NCBI GenBank assembly: GCA_027452145.1
Contig: DAIDHB010000263.1
Coordinates: 1 to 39,657, forward strand
DNA: 39,657 nt
Direction of reading: 5' to 3'
Source: Planctomycetales bacterium
GTDB taxonomy: Bacteria > Planctomycetota > Planctomycetia > Isosphaerales > Isosphaeraceae
Below, piece after piece: positions 7,157 to 17,879 of this stretch. Each line of letters opens with the position of its first letter. Position 1 is the first letter of the stretch. Position numbers and translations under genes: made by a program. Below the pieces are notes generated by a model. That model did no database searches, was not told the DNA's origin, and worked only from the letters and a program-made list of their open reading frames with translations.

Positions 7157-9034
7157 TCACCGCGAGTCGGAGCCGACCAGATCGCGCTCGGACCCGAGGA
7201 ACGGGATCGCGCCGCCGTGCCAGCCGGGGATGCCGGCCGCGCCCGGCTCGACGCCGTCGCGGATCGACTTTGCCGCGTGCTTGTAGGTCTCGCACCGCTC
7301 CAGCCGGAATGCCGGGTCATGGCGGATATACGCCGTGACCTCGAAGAACTTCGACTCGCGGTGGCAGACCTCGGCCCATTTCGCCCGGTCGATGCCGAAG
7401 TGACGGGCGCACTCGTCGATCGGTACTTCCGGAGCCTCGACCCCCTCCGGCCAGCCGAACGCCCGGCGGGCCCGGAGCTGCTTCAGCAGGTCCTGCCCGA
7501 GCGCCACATAGCCGCGCAGATTGGGATGCTGCGCGTCGTGGAACATCCGGTCATCGAGCAGGCCGTGATCGCTGGCCGCCTCGAGCACCTTCGGCCCGTC
7601 GACCAGGATGACCGATGGGTGCGCCGCGGCGACCTCGCGGCAGACCCGGCGAAACGCCTCCGGACATCGCAGGGGCAACCCGTCCTCCTCGCGGGCCAGG
7701 ACGAAGTGCTCGCGCGCCTCGTCCCAGCGCCCGGCGTTCCTCAGCAGGGTTCCGAGGCGATAATGCGTCTCGGCGAACCCGGGGTGGCGGGCCACCAGCT
7801 TGCGGTATTGCCGGATCGCCTCGTCGGGATCGGTCGTTTCCAGGCCGCGGACCCGGGTCACCTCCTCGGCGAACGCGACGCGCTCGGCGCGCGGAGTCCC
7901 GGGCGGCAGGTAGGACCGGCTGGGGTCGAAGTCGCCGTCATTCGCGGCCGGGATGACGAAGATCCCCAGCGAGTGGATCTGCTCGCAGTACCTCGCGATC
8001 ACGTCGAGCCGGCGGCGGAAGTCGTCGACGATCTCGGAGTATTCCTGGGGCGTCGTCACCGGCTGGTCGATCAGCTCGCGCGTGGCGTAATGCGGCGGAC
8101 GCAGGTCGACCCGTTGCCGTTCCCACGTCTCGACCGCCAGCCGGCACGTCGGTGAGAAGCTCAGGAGCGATCTCAGCGTCGTCGGCGTGAACAGCGACGG
8201 CATATCGTCGTCGTAGTAGCCCCCCGGCTCGCGCTGCCAGGTATATCGGCCCTGGAACTCGTTGTGGCCGACGTACACCATCAGGGCATCGGGCCGATAG
8301 GTCAGCTTGGCGAGGAGGTTGTGCATCTTCCTCAGGATCGCGCCGCCGTACGCCCAGATATCGACTTCGACCTTTCGCCCCGGGAAGACCGATTCGAGCT
8401 TCCAGCCGGCGATCTGGCCGACGGACAGCCAGGGATGATACGGCTCGCCGCGGCCGGAGGATTCGCCGATGACCAGTATCCGGAGCGGCTGGGCCTGGGC
8501 GGCGCCCTTCGCCTCGTCGGCCGGGAACTGGGCCGGCAGTACCGGAGAACCCCCCGGCACCGAGTTCTCGGGCGTGTCCGCCTGGCCCTCGCCATGGTAG
8601 ATCAGCTCGGGCAGGGCCGGAGTATGGCCCTGCCAGGCGGTCCAGATCGCCGAGCCGACGTCCAGGCCGATCAGCGTGACGACCAGCAGCACGCCGATCG
8701 CCAGTCGGCGGACCTGGCCCCTCCGCCGCGCCGGGTCCTCCGGCCGCCGGATCGCTCGCGACACGACCACCCCGCCAATCAACCCGACCGCCGCCACGAG
8801 CGCCAGCGCGTAGCCGATGAGGAGGCCGTCGAGGTAGAGGAACGCCGTCTGCCGATGGAACTCGCGCGGCAGCCCGCCCCAGAAGACCTCGAAGTAATCG
8901 GGCCCGAGCATCACGCCCACGACCAGCAACAGCCCCGCCGCGACCGCCGCAGCCCCCATCAGAATCCGCCGGAGGCCCGATCTCGATCGACCGGCCGTTT
9001 CTCCCGCAGCGTCCGCGTCCACTTCCACATTCAC
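7157..9034 (-). CDS. Membrane-anchored SGNH/GDSL-type hydrolase with TPR-like segment
   Basis: About 625 residues. Three hydrophobic segments (about residues 24-43, 66-92 and 110-129) anchor the N-terminus. The rest is an SGNH-hydrolase fold: block I G-E-S-S (nucleophile Ser at about 192, in a GES instead of a GDS context), block III V-G-H-N-E (about 256-259), and the D-x-x-H pair in DAQHPNLRGY near the C-terminus. Between them lies a TPR-like stretch (DEAIRQYRKLVARHPGFAE). Such enzymes are esterases or carbohydrate O-acetyl esterases at the envelope; the substrate is unknown. The start is a GTG (complement of 9032-9034) with GGAGG 5 bases upstream. A GTG 63 bases further upstream is possible but has a poorer ribosome site. 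Confidence 0.78.
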   Translation of the reverse strand: MNVEVDADAAGETAGRSRSGLRRILMGAAAVAAGLLLVVGVMLGPDYFEVFWGGLPREFHRQTAFLYLDGLLIGYALALVAAVGLIGGVVVSRAIRRPEDPARRRGQVRRLAIGVLLVVTLIGLDVGSAIWTAWQGHTPALPELIYHGEGQADTPENSVPGGSPVLPAQFPADEAKGAAQAQPLRILVIGESSGRGEPYHPWLSVGQIAGWKLESVFPGRKVEVDIWAYGGAILRKMHNLLAKLTYRPDALMVYVGHNEFQGRYTWQREPGGYYDDDMPSLFTPTTLRSLLSFSPTCRLAVETWERQRVDLRPPHYATRELIDQPVTTPQEYSEIVDDFRRRLDVIARYCEQIHSLGIFVIPAANDGDFDPSRSYLPPGTPRAERVAFAEEVTRVRGLETTDPDEAIRQYRKLVARHPGFAETHYRLGTLLRNAGRWDEAREHFVLAREEDGLPLRCPEAFRRVCREVAAAHPSVILVDGPKVLEAASDHGLLDDRMFHDAQHPNLRGYVALGQDLLKQLRARRAFGWPEGVEAPEVPIDECARHFGIDRAKWAEVCHRESKFFEVTAYIRHDPAFRLERCETYKHAAKSIRDGVEPGAAGIPGWHGGAIPFLGSERDLVGSDSR

Positions 9035-9230
9035 GATCGCCTCCGCCGTCCCTCGGCCCGTACCTTCGGATCGTCCTCGCGATCCCCGCGGCGCCACACG
9101 CGACCTTGCCGGCGGTCACGCACTGATCGGCCAACCCGCCCGTACCCCGGCGAGGGGATCCCCGAGCATAACAGCGCCCGGCCCGGATTCCAGCATCCCG
9201 ACACCCCTACTCTCAAACGCATCCAGAAAT

Positions 9231-9272
9231 GAAAACGGCCATCCCGCCCCCGTTGCCGAAGGCAGGATGGCC
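9231..9272 (-). terminator. Intrinsic terminator of the Gly/Asn-rich surface protein gene
   Basis: On the minus strand a perfect 8-bp stem (GGCCATCC / GGATGGCC, complement of 9265-9272 and 9237-9244) encloses a small inner GCC-TTC-GGC hairpin and is followed by GTTTTC. It lies 57 bases after the stop of the gene ending at 9329 and before the SGNH gene, so the two minus-strand genes are probably separate transcripts. Confidence 0.65.
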
Positions 9273-9328
9273 GCATGTCGTCGCAACAGCCGCTCGTCGC
9301 CCATCACCACAGGCCGACGGAGATCGGA

Positions 9329-11755
9329 TCAACCATGCCCGTGACCGTGGCCATTTCCTCCGCCATTGCCGTTCCCGTTGCCGCCGCCGTTCCCGTTCCC
9401 ATTGTCTCCGCCGTTGCCGTTCCCTCCGCCATTGCCGTTGCCGTTGCCTCCGCCGTTCCCGTTGCCGTTGCCGCCGCCGTTCCCGTTGCCGCCGTTGCCG
9501 TTGCCGTTATCTCCACCGTTCCCGTTCCCATTGTCTCCGCCGTTGCCGTTGCCATGGTTCCCGTTGCCGCCGCCGTTGCCTCCGTTTTGGTTCCCGCCGT
9601 TGCCTCCGTTCCCGTTGTTCCCATTGCCGCCGTTGTCGTTGCCCTGATCGTCCCCGGTCCCCTGTCCGGGGTTGCTGGTCCCACCTGTGGCCACCACGGG
9701 GCCGGTGGTCGTGTTCCCGACGGCCGGGGCCGGGCTCGGCGTCGGCGTGGGACTGTTGGCCGCGCCGTTGTTCAACGATCCGTTACCGTGGTCATGACCG
9801 TGGCCGTGACCATGACCGTGACCGTGACCGTTCGACCCGGAGCCGTTGCCGACTCCCTGGCCGAGGAAGACGGTCCCGGAACCCCCGCCGGCAGCGGCGC
9901 CATGATCGTTGCCGTGCCGGCCATGTCCGCCGACGAACTTCGCGCCGCGGAAGTGTTCTCGCCTCGCGCCGGGTCCACCGCCGTTGCCGTTACCGTTGCC
10001 GTTGCCACCGCCCGGACCACTGCCGACGGCCCCGAACACGTCCGAGATCGCCGTGTGCATGATCTGCAAGGGGATGCTCGACGCGTTGTAAATGTCCTGG
10101 CCGAGGTTGGCGCGGTTGAAGCTGAAGTTGCTGTTCTTCACCGCCAGCGCGCCGCCGGGCGCGTTGTAGATTCCACCGCCGAGGCCGACCCCGGCCACGC
10201 CCGCGGCGCCATTCGGCCCCTTCGCGCCGGCCGAGCCGTTGGCGCCGTCGTGGCCAGAGGATGCGACGACCGTGGTGCCGCTGCTGGTCATCCCGCTGCC
10301 GCCGGAGCCGGCCGCCCCGCCGATCCCGCCCGCGCCGCCGTCACCGCCCGCGCCGCCCGGTCCCGCCGCACCACCCTGGGCCACGTTGGCGATGAACGAA
10401 GACTGGTTGATATCCATGGACCCGGCGTTGTAGATTCCGCCGCCGAGGCCACTCCCGCCGTTGCCGCCGTGCCCGCCGGCTCCGCCCGCGCCGCCATTGC
10501 CGCCGCCGCCGCCAGTGCCGCCCGTCCCGCCGGTGCTGCCCCCGGCCAGGCCGGTCGCCCCATTGCCGCCATTGCCGCCGCTGCCCCCATTGCCGCCATG
10601 TCCGCCGGCACCGCCGAGTCCGCCGGCACCGCCGTCGCCGCCCAGGGCGAGGTTGTGGTCGATCGAATCGTGGTTGACGTGCACCGTCCCCGCGGCAACG
10701 AACAGCGCCCCGCCCTCGCCGAGGCCGCCATTCCCACCGTTGCCGCCCGGGCCGCCCGCTCCGCCGTTGGCACCATTGGTGCCGGGCGCGCCGTTGCCGC
10801 CCACCGCTCCGCCCGAGGAGCCATTCGCGCCGTTGATCCCATTGGCTCCGGCCGCACCCGCCGCGCCGGCACCGCCCATGCCGCCCGCTCCGCCCTGCGC
10901 GACGTTGTGCGTGAAGACATTCTGATCCAGGTTCACCATGTTGGCCGACGCAATGAACATCCCGCCGCCCAGGCCGTTCCCGCCGTTCCCGCCGGCCTGG
11001 CCGGCGACCGCTGTCGACGTGCTGGCCCGCCCGGCGCCGCCCGCGCCGCCGATCGCCATGTTGCCCGAGAAGACCGTGTGGTTGATCTCCATGTTGAAGC
11101 CGGCGAAGAACAGGCCGCCGCCCATGGCGTCGCCGCCATTGCCGCCGGGCCCGCCTGCGATCCCGATCGCCATGTTCCCGGCGATCGTGCTGTGGTTGAT
11201 CTCGACGTTCCCGCCGCTCGCGAAGATCCCGCCGCCCTGCACGGCCGTGTTGCCGATGATCGTGCTATGGTTGATCTCCAGGTTGCCGCCGACCACCGAG
11301 ATCCCGCCGCCCTGGAACGCCCGGCCGCCGGTGATCGTGGCGTCGTGCACCACGACGTTCCCGCCCGTCACATGCACGCTGCCCTCGATCGTCACGTCCT
11401 TGATGACCAGGTTGCCCCCCGTGTCATTCAGGAAGACGCCCGAGGTATCCATCACGCTCAGCCCGCGGGCCCGTCCACCGTCGAACGTCAGGCCGCCGTT
11501 GAAATCCAGCGGCGCATCGAGCCGGATCGTCTGGCCCGCCAGACTCGGCGCGAACCGGATCGTGTCGCCGCCGCCCGCCTGCGCGACCTCCTGCGCCAGC
11601 GAGCCGGCCCCGCTCGCGTGATCGTTCGTGACCATCAACATGCTCAAAAGCGTCCGGCCCTCGAGCTCGAAGCCCGCGGGCAGGAAGCTCATCCGCGTGC
11701 GACGCCGGCTGGTGATCGAACGCAACGACCCGATTCGGAGAGACAACCGTTTCAT
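9329..11755 (-). CDS. LExRxLLS-type secreted protein, Gly/Asn-rich with parallel beta-helix-like core
   Basis: 808 residues. The Arg-rich N-terminus leads to the motif LEGRTLLS (about residue 31), a form of the planctomycete LEPR-XLL export or anchoring motif. Residues about 40-190 form repeating short strands (NLVIKDVTIEGS, NVEINHSTIAGN) typical of right-handed beta-helix 'polymorphic outer membrane' type proteins. Residues about 190-560 are long GGxGGxGG runs like PE_PGRS proteins, interrupted by further beta-helix turns (INHTVFSGNMA). The tail holds a His-Gly run and a P-T-P linker, and ends in about 110 residues of almost pure Gly and Asn finishing with His-Gly repeats. The ATG (complement of 11753-11755) has GGGAG 7 bases upstream. 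Probably an extracellular matrix or surface protein; no enzyme motif is seen. Confidence 0.85.
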   Translation of the reverse strand: MKRLSLRIGSLRSITSRRRTRMSFLPAGFELEGRTLLSMLMVTNDHASGAGSLAQEVAQAGGGDTIRFAPSLAGQTIRLDAPLDFNGGLTFDGGRARGLSVMDTSGVFLNDTGGNLVIKDVTIEGSVHVTGGNVVVHDATITGGRAFQGGGISVVGGNLEINHSTIIGNTAVQGGGIFASGGNVEINHSTIAGNMAIGIAGGPGGNGGDAMGGGLFFAGFNMEINHTVFSGNMAIGGAGGAGRASTSTAVAGQAGGNGGNGLGGGMFIASANMVNLDQNVFTHNVAQGGAGGMGGAGAAGAAGANGINGANGSSGGAVGGNGAPGTNGANGGAGGPGGNGGNGGLGEGGALFVAAGTVHVNHDSIDHNLALGGDGGAGGLGGAGGHGGNGGSGGNGGNGATGLAGGSTGGTGGTGGGGGNGGAGGAGGHGGNGGSGLGGGIYNAGSMDINQSSFIANVAQGGAAGPGGAGGDGGAGGIGGAAGSGGSGMTSSGTTVVASSGHDGANGSAGAKGPNGAAGVAGVGLGGGIYNAPGGALAVKNSNFSFNRANLGQDIYNASSIPLQIMHTAISDVFGAVGSGPGGGNGNGNGNGGGPGARREHFRGAKFVGGHGRHGNDHGAAAGGGSGTVFLGQGVGNGSGSNGHGHGHGHGHGHDHGNGSLNNGAANSPTPTPSPAPAVGNTTTGPVVATGGTSNPGQGTGDDQGNDNGGNGNNGNGGNGGNQNGGNGGGNGNHGNGNGGDNGNGNGGDNGNGNGGNGNGGGNGNGNGGGNGNGNGGGNGNGGDNGNGNGGGNGNGNGGGNGHGHGHG
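9366..9660. repeat. Low-complexity Asn-Gly coding repeat
   Basis: Imperfect tandem 6- and 9-base units (GTTGCC, GCCGCC and GTTCCC types on the plus strand) encode the N-G-N-G-G tail of the surface protein. A second short 6-base array at 9783-9830 encodes alternating His-Gly. Such tracts are prone to length change by slippage and to assembly error. Confidence 0.85.
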
Positions 11756-12258
11756 CCTGGTACTCCCTGTATGCAATGTATTTGATGTCTTGGTTGGCGA
11801 TCAGTGTGCGGGCGCACCATCCCCAGGGCCCACCTCGATCAGGCGGCCAGGACCTCCTGTCCGGCCGGCATCGCACCTGAATCGGCACCCAGTCCGCCGC
11901 CGGAGCCGTTCGCGAGGCATGCACCGCGACCGCCGGCCTGGCTCGGAATGGGCTACCCTCGACCGACGCCGCCAGGCCCGGGCCGAGGGTCCACTCGCAC
12001 AGGAATTGGATGGGATCTCGTAACGGACCCGAGAAACCCTTTGTGAACAATTGCAAGCAAGTCGCACGCCAAACTCGCCCGGATCCTCTCGGGCGAGGCG
12101 AATCGAAGCCGGAGACGGGTTCCGCCGGTCGGGCGAGTCCTCGCCGCGGCAACCTGGGCTGCCGCCTGATCGGTCCACCTCGTCCTTGACAGATGTCAGA
12201 CGCTGCGGGCAGACTTTCCATGTGGTATGCGGCCCGAGCGAAAGACAGGAGACCGCCG
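11756..12258. other. Divergent intergenic region, about 500 bases
   Basis: No credible coding frame. It must hold the promoters of the surface protein gene (minus) and of the thioredoxin gene (plus). A TTGACA at 12186-12191 overlaps a small dyad, TGACA-GA-TGTCA (12187-12198), about 60 bases before the thioredoxin ATG, but no good -10 follows at the right spacing. Nothing else recognised. Confidence 0.5.
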
Positions 12259-13464
12259 ATGCGTGAACGAGAGTGGATTTCCCTGGCCGCGCTGATCCTG
12301 GCGCTCATCGCGAGGCTGGGCTGGGCGGACGAGACGCCCGGGGCGAGTCTCAAGGCGATCGAGGCGAAGCAGGCCGCCGAGCGCGAGCGTTTCGGCCGCG
12401 AGCTCCAGCAGCTTCAGAAGGCTGGGGCTCCTCAGCAGGCGGCCTTCGATCGCTACCTCAGGGAGCTGGGCAAGAACGTCGAGGACGCTCTGGCGCTGGC
12501 TCGCGCCCATCCGGATGATTCATCGGCATTCGACGCGCTCAAGTTCGTGATCCGCACGAATCGCGCGGGGCCGGGCGACGCGACCGCGCGGGCCTTGCGG
12601 ATGATGCTGGACCGCGGCGACGATCGCCGGCCCGGCCAGGGAGATTATCTGGCCACGGTCGCGCTGACGTTGTTTCAGTATCCCGACGCCGAAACCTTGC
12701 TCCGCCGCATCCTCGACCGCAACCCGAATCGCGACGACCGGGCCGCGGCCTGCTACTGGCTGGCCCAGCACCTATCGCTGCAAGCCCGGGTGGTTCGGGC
12801 GCTACGCGAGCGGCCCGAAGATCAGAAGGCCTACGAGCGATACACCGCCGCGGCGCCGATCAGCCAGTTCGTCCGGGAGAAGGACCCCGAGGCCCTCGAA
12901 AAAGCGTCTGAGGCGCTGCTCGAACGAGTCGCGCGCGAGTTTGCCAACGTCCGGCTCTTCGACCGACACCGCCCGATGGGCGAGATCGCCCGGGGCGAGC
13001 TATTCGCCCTGCGGAACCTCACCATCGGCAAGACCGCGCCCGAGATCGACGGCCGAGATCACGAGGGCCGGCCGTTCCGGCTGAGCGAGACGCGCGGCAA
13101 GGTCGTCGTGCTGACCTTCTGTGGCAACTGGTGCGGCGCCTGCGTCGCGATGTATCCCCAGGAGCGAGCCCTGCTCGAGAAATACAAGGATCGGCCCTTC
13201 ACGATCGTGAGCGTCGATACCGACGACGACGTCGAGACCCTCCGCAAGTCGATCGCCTTGAAGCAGATCACCTGGCGCTGCTGGTGGGACGGCGGCGTCG
13301 ACGGCCCGATCACGACGGGCTGGGGCATCGTCGGGTTCCCCAGCATCTTCGTGCTCGACCGCCAGGGCGTGATCCGCTACAAGGACGTCCGCGGCGACGA
13401 CCTCGACAGGGCGATTGCCAGCCTGCTCGACGAGCGCGAGTCGGCGACCGCCCCGCCGCGGTAA
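12259..13464 (+). CDS. Secreted TlpA/AhpC-like thioredoxin-domain protein
   Basis: This 401-residue exported protein starts with a signal peptide (residues about 1-23, ending LGWADE). A helical N-terminal region of about 240 residues rich in Arg, Glu and Ala (no known domain recognised) is followed by a TlpA-type redoxin domain from about residue 255 (IGKTAPEIDGRDHEG). The active site is W-C-G-A-C (C292, C295) and a cis-Pro loop GFPSIF follows, as in TlpA/ResA reductases that handle disulfides outside the cytoplasm. The ATG at 12259 has AGGAG 8 bases upstream; the frame is open further upstream, but only this start gives a signal peptide. It is convergent with the second LExRxLLS gene. The redox partner is unknown. 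Confidence 0.87.
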   Translation: MREREWISLAALILALIARLGWADETPGASLKAIEAKQAAERERFGRELQQLQKAGAPQQAAFDRYLRELGKNVEDALALARAHPDDSSAFDALKFVIRTNRAGPGDATARALRMMLDRGDDRRPGQGDYLATVALTLFQYPDAETLLRRILDRNPNRDDRAAACYWLAQHLSLQARVVRALRERPEDQKAYERYTAAAPISQFVREKDPEALEKASEALLERVAREFANVRLFDRHRPMGEIARGELFALRNLTIGKTAPEIDGRDHEGRPFRLSETRGKVVVLTFCGNWCGACVAMYPQERALLEKYKDRPFTIVSVDTDDDVETLRKSIALKQITWRCWWDGGVDGPITTGWGIVGFPSIFVLDRQGVIRYKDVRGDDLDRAIASLLDERESATAPPR

Positions 13465-13511
13465 AGCAGACGGCCGACCCGGTCCGGTCGCGGGTTTGGT
13501 GCCCGGCCGGC

Positions 13512-14735
13512 CTAGCTCACCGTCAGGTCGCCCGTGGCCGAGGCCGACTGGTACGCCCTGTTCCCGGCGAAGTAGGCGACCACACCGCCGGCGTCAGTGC
13601 CGACGGGGTTGCTCGTCGGCACGCCGGTGAGCGTCGCCACGCCCTTGCTATCGGTCGTGGCGACCCCGGCAAACGCCCCGTCGAGTGTGAAGACCACCGT
13701 CTCGCCCGCGATCGCCGACCCGCCGCCGGAACCCGTCAGGGTCGCGGAGAGCGTCGCCTTGCCGCCGTGCCTGGCCGTGCCGGAGACACTCGTCAGCGTC
13801 ACCCCGGCCTGCGGCTGGGCCGTGTTGGGCGTGAAGTCGCCCCGGTTGATCGCCCGCGCCACCGGCCCGGCCGGGTCGAAGACGCCGCCACTCCCCAGCA
13901 TCGCCGTGTCAAAAGTCGAGACCGCTGACGTCAGCGCCGACTGGGCCGCCGCCGCCGTGTCCTGCGCCAGGCCGCTCTCGGCCGATTCGAGCGCGGCCAC
14001 CGCCGCGTCGACCTGGCTCGACACATAAGGATGCACCACCTGGATACCCGCGTGCATGTTCGCCAAAAACGCCTGAGTCTCCGCCAGCGCCGTCGCGCTG
14101 ACCTGGGCCGGGGTCAACGTCGACGAGGACGAGGACGACGACGAAACGAGGCCCTTCGCAAGCGTGTTGAGTTCGGTCTCGAACAACTGCGTGGCCGAGG
14201 TATAGGCGCTCAGCGACGGATTCAGGGGATCGATTGGGCTGGTTGTCAGGCTATCGATGGCCACCCTGGCGTCGGTCGCGAGCGTGGCGCTCGAGATGAG
14301 CCCGACGCTCGCCTCCTGATTGAGCGCGATCACGTCGGCGACGACCTTCTGGCCCTGGAGCTTGAGGATCGCGTCGACCACCGGGAACTCGGGCGAGAGC
14401 TGCTGATCCAGGTTCTGCTCGTAGCTGGCCTCGAGGTTCTGCACCTCGGTCACGAAGCCGTTGCCGCTGACCTTGCCGGCCTTCAGGTCCGCCAGCGGGC
14501 CGCTGGTGAGCTGCGTCTGGAGCGCCTGCTCCATCCGGCTGATCGCCGCCGGCGCCGTGTCGGTGCCGCTGCGGGCCTGCTGGATCAGGTCCGACAGCGA
14601 CGGACCGTTGAACGTCGCGCCTGAGGTCGCGCTGGCGCTCGCGGTCGAGAGGAGGGCCCGCGTCTCGAGGATCTCCGGCCCGAAGGACAGCGCACGCCGC
14701 GCGCGGCGGTTCCCGGAATGGCGAATGTTCTTCAT
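13512..14735 (-). CDS. LExRxLLS-type secreted protein with C-terminal Ig-like domain
   Basis: 407 residues. The basic N-terminus RRARRALSFGPE runs into LETRALLS (about residues 22-29), the planctomycete LEPR-XLL type motif. The middle (about 45-300) is Ala/Ser/Leu/Gln-rich, predicted helical, with an eight-Ser run near residue 205 and no recognised fold. The last 95 residues (GVTLTSVSGTARHGGKATLS to the end) look like a bacterial Ig-like domain of the type that strengthens surface proteins, with the pattern GETVVFTLDG...TDSKGVATL. The ATG complement of 14733-14735 is preferred over an in-frame TTG 27 bases upstream. It lies 253 bases downstream of the sigma-54 response regulator on the same strand. 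Likely cell-surface structural or adhesive; function unknown. Confidence 0.82.
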   Translation of the reverse strand: MKNIRHSGNRRARRALSFGPEILETRALLSTASASATSGATFNGPSLSDLIQQARSGTDTAPAAISRMEQALQTQLTSGPLADLKAGKVSGNGFVTEVQNLEASYEQNLDQQLSPEFPVVDAILKLQGQKVVADVIALNQEASVGLISSATLATDARVAIDSLTTSPIDPLNPSLSAYTSATQLFETELNTLAKGLVSSSSSSSSTLTPAQVSATALAETQAFLANMHAGIQVVHPYVSSQVDAAVAALESAESGLAQDTAAAAQSALTSAVSTFDTAMLGSGGVFDPAGPVARAINRGDFTPNTAQPQAGVTLTSVSGTARHGGKATLSATLTGSGGGSAIAGETVVFTLDGAFAGVATTDSKGVATLTGVPTSNPVGTDAGGVVAYFAGNRAYQSASATGDLTVS

Positions 14736-14887
14736 CGCTGGTGCTGATCCTGTTGGATTCAAATGCGGCCGTCACGCCGAACGGCGAGGCAACGCGCACA
14801 TCGCGATCCCGGCCGGTGGACTGGCGAAATGGCGGAGGATACGGCGACCGGCGACGACGCAGGCCACGGTCCGATCTCCCTGCTCAC

Positions 14888-14913
14888 CCAGTATTAAGTA
14901 TCGTAAATACTGG
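14888..14913. promoter_or_regulatory. 26-bp AT-rich dyad, operator-like
   Basis: CCAGTATT, ten bases, AATACTGG: perfect 8-bp arms in a locally AT-rich island within very GC-rich DNA. It lies about 155 bases upstream of the LExRxLLS gene's ATG (14735) and 76 bases after the stop of the response regulator gene. It could be a regulator binding site. There is no T-run after it on either strand, so it is not a normal intrinsic terminator. Confidence 0.45.
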
Positions 14914-14988
14914 CCGAAAACGCGCGCGGAATCCGGCTGCCGTCCGATTATTTTCGCAACAGACGGCGATGACAGGCCGCCGCCCGCC

Positions 14989-16391
<1,403 letters not shown>

Positions 16392-16395
<4 letters not shown>

Positions 16396-17879
16396 GGGTG
16401 GGCGGCTCCGTTGGAGTTCGCATCGGCGGCCGGCAAGACAAGCGTGAAGACCGCGCCCCGGCCGTCGGCCCGGTTGGCGGCGCGCAGCTCGCCGCGGTGG
16501 GCCAGCGCGATCTCGCGGGCGATCGCCAGGCCCAGCCCGGTGCCCTCGGCCTTGGTGGTGTAGAAGGGTTCGAACAGGTGCTCGACGGTGTCGGCGGCCA
16601 GGCCCGGGCCGGTGTCGATCACGCTCGCGGCGATCGTCCGCCGCGACGCGTCGCGCCGGGTGGTCAGGCGCAGCGTGCCGCCGCCGTCCATCGCCTGCAC
16701 GGCATTGGTCGTCAGGTTGCGGAAGACCTGGAGCAACGCCGGCGAGGCCATCTCGACGGGCGGCAGGCCGGGGTCAAGCTCGAGCTCGACCTTCACACCC
16801 CGCGCCTTGGCCGGGCCCGACGCCAGCCGTGCCGCCTCGGCGACCACGCCGTTCAGGTCGCCCGGGACCAGGTCCTGCGCGTCGGCCCGCGAGAACTGGA
16901 GCAGCCGCGAGACGATCTCCTCGAGCCGGTCGACCTCGTGGACCAGGTTGCCCAGCGACTCCTCGTCCAGCCCGACGACCCCGCGCTGCCAGAGCTGGGC
17001 CGTCGACCGGATGCCCGCCAGCGGATTGCGCACCTCGTGCGCCACGCCCGCCAGCAGCTTGCCCAGCGCGGCGAGGCGCTCGCTCCGCCGCAGCTCGGTC
17101 TGGAGCCGCTCGCGCTCGATCGCCTGGCGGCGGACCGTGCGCGCTAGCCCGGCCGTCAGCAGGAGCGCCAGCGCGATCCCGCCCAGCGCCAGCCCCGCCG
17201 CCAGCCGATAGCCGCGAAGCGAGCGGTCACCGAACAGCGAATCCTCCAGCCGGATCATCGCCCACGTTGCGCCCAGGATCCGGTCGCCCGTTCTGGACTG
17301 GATCGGCTCCGTCCGGATCGCGACCGTCATCGGCCCCGCGCCCTCAAGCTCCTCGATCGAGAGCAGCGGCTGCTTCTTGCGGATCGCCGCGTGCACGAGG
17401 ATCTCGATCAGGTCGATCTCGCGCGGCGGCAGGCCCTCCTGGCCCCGGCGATTCGATACCCGGCCCGCGCCGGCGCCGGCGCCGCCTTCGGCGGCAGGCG
17501 GTCCCGATGGCGCCGGATGTTCGACGACCGTCCCCATGAAGCTGTCGTAGTAGCTGACGAAATAGCCCCCCTCGACCCCCTCGAACGCCCGCAGCGCCGC
17601 CCGGCCGCGCTCCTTCAACGTCGCGTCGAGCCGGATGCGGTCCGACTCCTCGCGATAGTCGAAGTCGTTGCCCAGGGACGCGATTGCGTCGAGGCACCGC
17701 GCGGCCAGCTCGTCGTCGGCCTGGTCGAGCATCCTGCGGGCCTCGGATCGCCGGCGCTCCCGCGCCACCACCGAGGCCCCGGTCGTCCACAGCACCACCA
17801 ATGCCGCCACGAACAGCGCGGCCACCGCGCCGACCTGGACCCCGATCGGAATCCGGGCTCGCAGGCGGGTCAACGACAT
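16392..17879 (-). CDS. Transmembrane sensor histidine kinase (NtrB/AtoS-like)
   Basis: 495 residues. Two membrane segments (about 12-33 and 226-248) enclose an extracytoplasmic sensor of about 190 residues with no recognised signature (it contains a short Gly/Ala-rich linker, EGGAGAGAGR). The cytoplasmic part has the dimerisation/phospho-acceptor box GVAHEVRNPLAGI (His281) and the ATPase N, G1 (DTGPGL), F (FEPFYTTK) and G2 (GTGLGLAI) boxes. It would phosphorylate the response regulator whose gene overlaps its 3' end. The start is the ATG complement of 17877-17879, giving MSLTRLRARI directly before the first membrane segment; the frame is open further upstream, but that part is not protein-like. 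The signal sensed is unknown. Confidence 0.92.

Noticed and set aside
9275..11785. 836-residue open frame on the plus strand opposite the surface protein
   Set aside because: Its translation is Val/Ala/Pro low complexity, the exact complement of Gly/Asn codons. The minus strand has a ribosome site, an export motif and a terminator.
12186..12215. Sigma-70 promoter for the thioredoxin gene
   Set aside because: TTGACA is perfect, but the hexamer at the right spacing (CAGACT) matches -10 poorly. Kept only as a note.
13465..13511. Terminator between convergent thioredoxin and surface-protein genes
   Set aside because: Only a 5-bp stem (CGACC / GGTCG) with no clear T-run.
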